Shown: one piece after another, positions 5,855 to 7,281 of the stretch
Layout: every line of letters begins with the position of its first letter
Position numbering within the stretch: the first letter of the stretch is position 1
Source of the DNA: CAG-1031 sp964556785
GTDB taxonomy: Bacteria > Bacteroidota > Bacteroidia > Bacteroidales > Muribaculaceae
Length of the DNA stretch: 7,281 bases
Direction of reading: 5' to 3'
Assembly (NCBI GenBank): GCA_964556785.1
Contig: CAZKXM010000095.1
Location: 1-7,281 of the forward strand
Notes under the pieces: model-generated
Told to the model about the DNA's origin: nothing
Database searches by the model: none
What the model saw: only the letters and a program-made list of their open reading frames with translations
Made by a program: the position numbers and the translations under genes

Positions 5855-6592
5855 ATGAAACAGATAGCAATAATCGGGGCATCGAGTGGCCTCGGACAGA
5901 GAGTGGCAGCTGATTTCGCCTCAATGGGATGGAAGGTTGCCGTTGCGGCACGGCGTGAGGAGCCGCTGCGCGAGCTCAAGGAGCGTTTCCCCGACAATGT
6001 AGTCTACACCACTCTCGATGTCACCAAGCCCGATGCCGTAGAGCGTTTCTACCATCTGATTGAACTCAACAACGGCATCGACGTGCTCCTGATGGCCTCA
6101 GGGATAGGTTTTCAGAATCCTGCTCTCGATCTGACACAGGAGGTGCGCACGCTCGAGACGAACGTTGTAGGGTTTGCACGGATTGTCTCGGCGGCCTACA
6201 AATATTTCCGCGACACGCGAAACAACCGTCCCGGCCGCATTGCCGCGATCACTTCCGTAGCTTCTATAAAGGGGATAGGGGTGGCAGCGGCTTACAGTGC
6301 CTCAAAGCGCTTTCAGCGCACATATCTCGATGCGCTTGAGCAACTCGCAGCCCGTCAGCGCGTCAATGTGAAGTTTACCGACATACGTCCCGGTTTTATC
6401 CGCACCCCTCTTCTCGATCCTGATAAGGACTATCCGCTGATGATGTCGGTTGACTATGCCGCACCGCAGATTGTCCATGCGATCCTTGCCGGCAGGCGCA
6501 CGGCAACCATCGACTGGCGGTGGCGGCTCATTTCGGCTCTGTGGGCCACTCTTCCCACCCGTGTCTGGACCCGTATCCCCGTTGGGTTCTGA
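5855..6592 (+). CDS. Short-chain dehydrogenase/reductase (SDR), NAD(P)-dependent
   Basis: This is a 245-residue classical SDR with a Rossmann fold. The dinucleotide loop is GASSGLG at residues 8-14. Two arginines after the second strand (AARR, 31-34) favour NADP(H). D55 sits in the LDV block, N103 is the helix-4 asparagine (ETNVVG), and the active site has S134 with Y147-x3-K151 (YSASK). The usual NNAG after strand 4 is replaced by MASG (80-83). PGFIRTP (about 178-184) is the conserved post-active-site PG motif. The C-terminus has a basic, tryptophan-rich tail (WRWRLISALWATLPTRVW) that may associate with the membrane. It follows DUF6048 by 74 bases without a recognisable promoter or strong terminator, so it may be read through from that operon. 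It converges on recA. The substrate is not deducible. Confidence 0.9.
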   Translation: MKQIAIIGASSGLGQRVAADFASMGWKVAVAARREEPLRELKERFPDNVVYTTLDVTKPDAVERFYHLIELNNGIDVLLMASGIGFQNPALDLTQEVRTLETNVVGFARIVSAAYKYFRDTRNNRPGRIAAITSVASIKGIGVAAAYSASKRFQRTYLDALEQLAARQRVNVKFTDIRPGFIRTPLLDPDKDYPLMMSVDYAAPQIVHAILAGRRTATIDWRWRLISALWATLPTRVWTRIPVGF

Positions 6593-6616
6593 GGCTCCGT
6601 CATTATAGCCATATAC

Positions 6617-6655
6617 TAACACATACGGCCCGCACTGTGCGGGCCGTATGTGTTA
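6617..6655. terminator. Perfect 18-bp inverted repeat, bidirectional terminator between convergent genes
   Basis: TAACACATACGGCCCGCA (6617-6634) and its exact reverse complement (6638-6655) flank a 3-base loop. The repeat lies 24 bases after the dehydrogenase stop and 20 bases beyond the recA stop on the other strand. This position suits a shared terminator for the two convergent transcripts. Neither side has a strong T-run, so termination would depend on the very stable stem. No other feature fits it better. Confidence 0.7.
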
Positions 6656-6675
6656 AGGCTTTAGCGGAACAGGCG

Positions 6676-7281
6676 TTAATCCTCCTCTATCGAGAATTCA
6701 TCGTCGGCCGCTTCGTCGATATTGAAGTCAGGATCGTCAACGTCAACGATTTCTGTCATTCCCTCTTTACGGGATTTGGTTGCAGGTGCCTCCTTCTTGC
6801 TCTTTTGCGGCACTGCGGCGCCGTTGCGCAGCATTTCGGTTACCTTTTCCTCAAGCTCGGCGAAGAGTTCGGGGTTATCGCCGAGCACTCGCTTGGCAGC
6901 ATCGCGGCCGTTGGCAATCTTGGAACCGTTGTAGGAATACCAGGCTCCCGATTTTTTCATCAGACCGAGGTCGACAGCCAGGTCGATCAGCTCGCCGGTG
7001 CGCGAAATTCCCTCGCCGAACATGATGTCGAACTCGGCGCGCTTGAAAGGAGGCGCTACCTTGTTTTTCACAACCTTGACCTTCGTCAGGCGTCCCAGCA
7101 CGGTGTCTTTGTCCTTGATGGTCGACGATGAGCGGATGTCGATTCTCACCGAGGCATAGAATTTCAGGGCGTTACCGCCGGTTGTCGTCTCCGGGTTGCC
7201 GAACATCAGGCCGATCTTCTCGCGCAGCTGGTTGATGAAGATCACGGTTGTGCCTGTGCGCGAAATTGCGCCTGTGAGCTT
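6676..7281 (-). CDS. recA: RecA recombinase, C-terminal part (5' end outside the window)
   Basis: RecA forms the ATP-dependent filament on single-stranded DNA that drives homologous recombination and triggers the SOS response. About 200 C-terminal residues are present, reading from KLTGAISRTGTT at the window edge; the Walker A and B motifs lie beyond it. Visible landmarks are FINQLR with the ATP-sensing glutamine (Q194 in E. coli numbering), the DNA-binding loop 2 MFGNPETTTGGNALKFYASV, and VKVVKNKVAPPFK with the two lysines that contact ATP across the filament interface (K248 and K250). The C-terminal domain block GAWYSYNGSKIANGRD follows. The protein ends in a lysine-rich linker and a strongly acidic tail (DVDDPDFNIDEAADDEF), the kind that tempers DNA binding in other RecAs. 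No frameshift is seen. Confidence 0.97.
   Translation of the reverse strand, partial: KLTGAISRTGTTVIFINQLREKIGLMFGNPETTTGGNALKFYASVRIDIRSSSTIKDKDTVLGRLTKVKVVKNKVAPPFKRAEFDIMFGEGISRTGELIDLAVDLGLMKKSGAWYSYNGSKIANGRDAAKRVLGDNPELFAELEEKVTEMLRNGAAVPQKSKKEAPATKSRKEGMTEIVDVDDPDFNIDEAADDEFSIEED

Noticed and set aside
6520..7131. A 203-codon open frame on the plus strand across the end of the SDR and recA
   Set aside because: It runs through the inverted repeat and is antisense to a clear recA; it has no recognisable domain.

Overview
The window reads as a chromosomal segment of a Bacteroidales bacterium. The evidence is a SusC-type receptor motif, an outer-membrane barrel of the Bacteroidetes kind, two adjacent Bacteroidales domains of unknown function (DUF6452 and DUF6048), a RecA with an acidic tail, and promoters of the Bacteroidetes TAnnTTTG type with few Shine-Dalgarno sites. 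The fairly GC-rich codon use would suit Muribaculaceae or a relative, but this is inference. I see no tRNA, rRNA, CRISPR array, insertion sequence or phage gene. These are mostly ordinary chromosomal genes.

Layout. Bases 1 to about 55 encode, in a frame of their own, the C-terminal signature of a SusC/RagA TonB-dependent receptor. This stops abruptly and the sequence continues in the middle of a family 2 glycosyltransferase (to 533), so the left edge looks like a chimeric or rearranged junction. A PAS-LuxR regulator (589-1344) follows. Then come a 155-base intergenic region with a perfect palindrome and a consensus promoter, and a 695-residue TonB-receptor-like outer-membrane barrel (1500-3587). 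A terminator ends that unit. The 308-base gap after it holds a large hairpin whose poly-T side faces the minus strand, a 56-codon signal-peptide-like ORF, and an excellent promoter.

That promoter drives a tight operon: nitroreductase (3896-4435), DUF6452 lipoprotein (4420-4947, 16-base overlap) and DUF6048 barrel-like protein (4944-5780, GTG start, 4-base overlap). A short-chain dehydrogenase (5855-6592) follows after 74 bases. It converges on recA (minus strand, 6676 to the window edge) across a perfect 18-bp inverted repeat.

How the genes may work together: the regulator may control the adjacent barrel through the palindrome between them. DUF6452 and DUF6048 are probably a lipoprotein and barrel pair in the cell envelope, translationally coupled to a flavin oxidoreductase. 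Their function is unknown, and this is the best candidate here for undescribed biology. The glycosyltransferase, the dehydrogenase and recA appear to be housekeeping genes.
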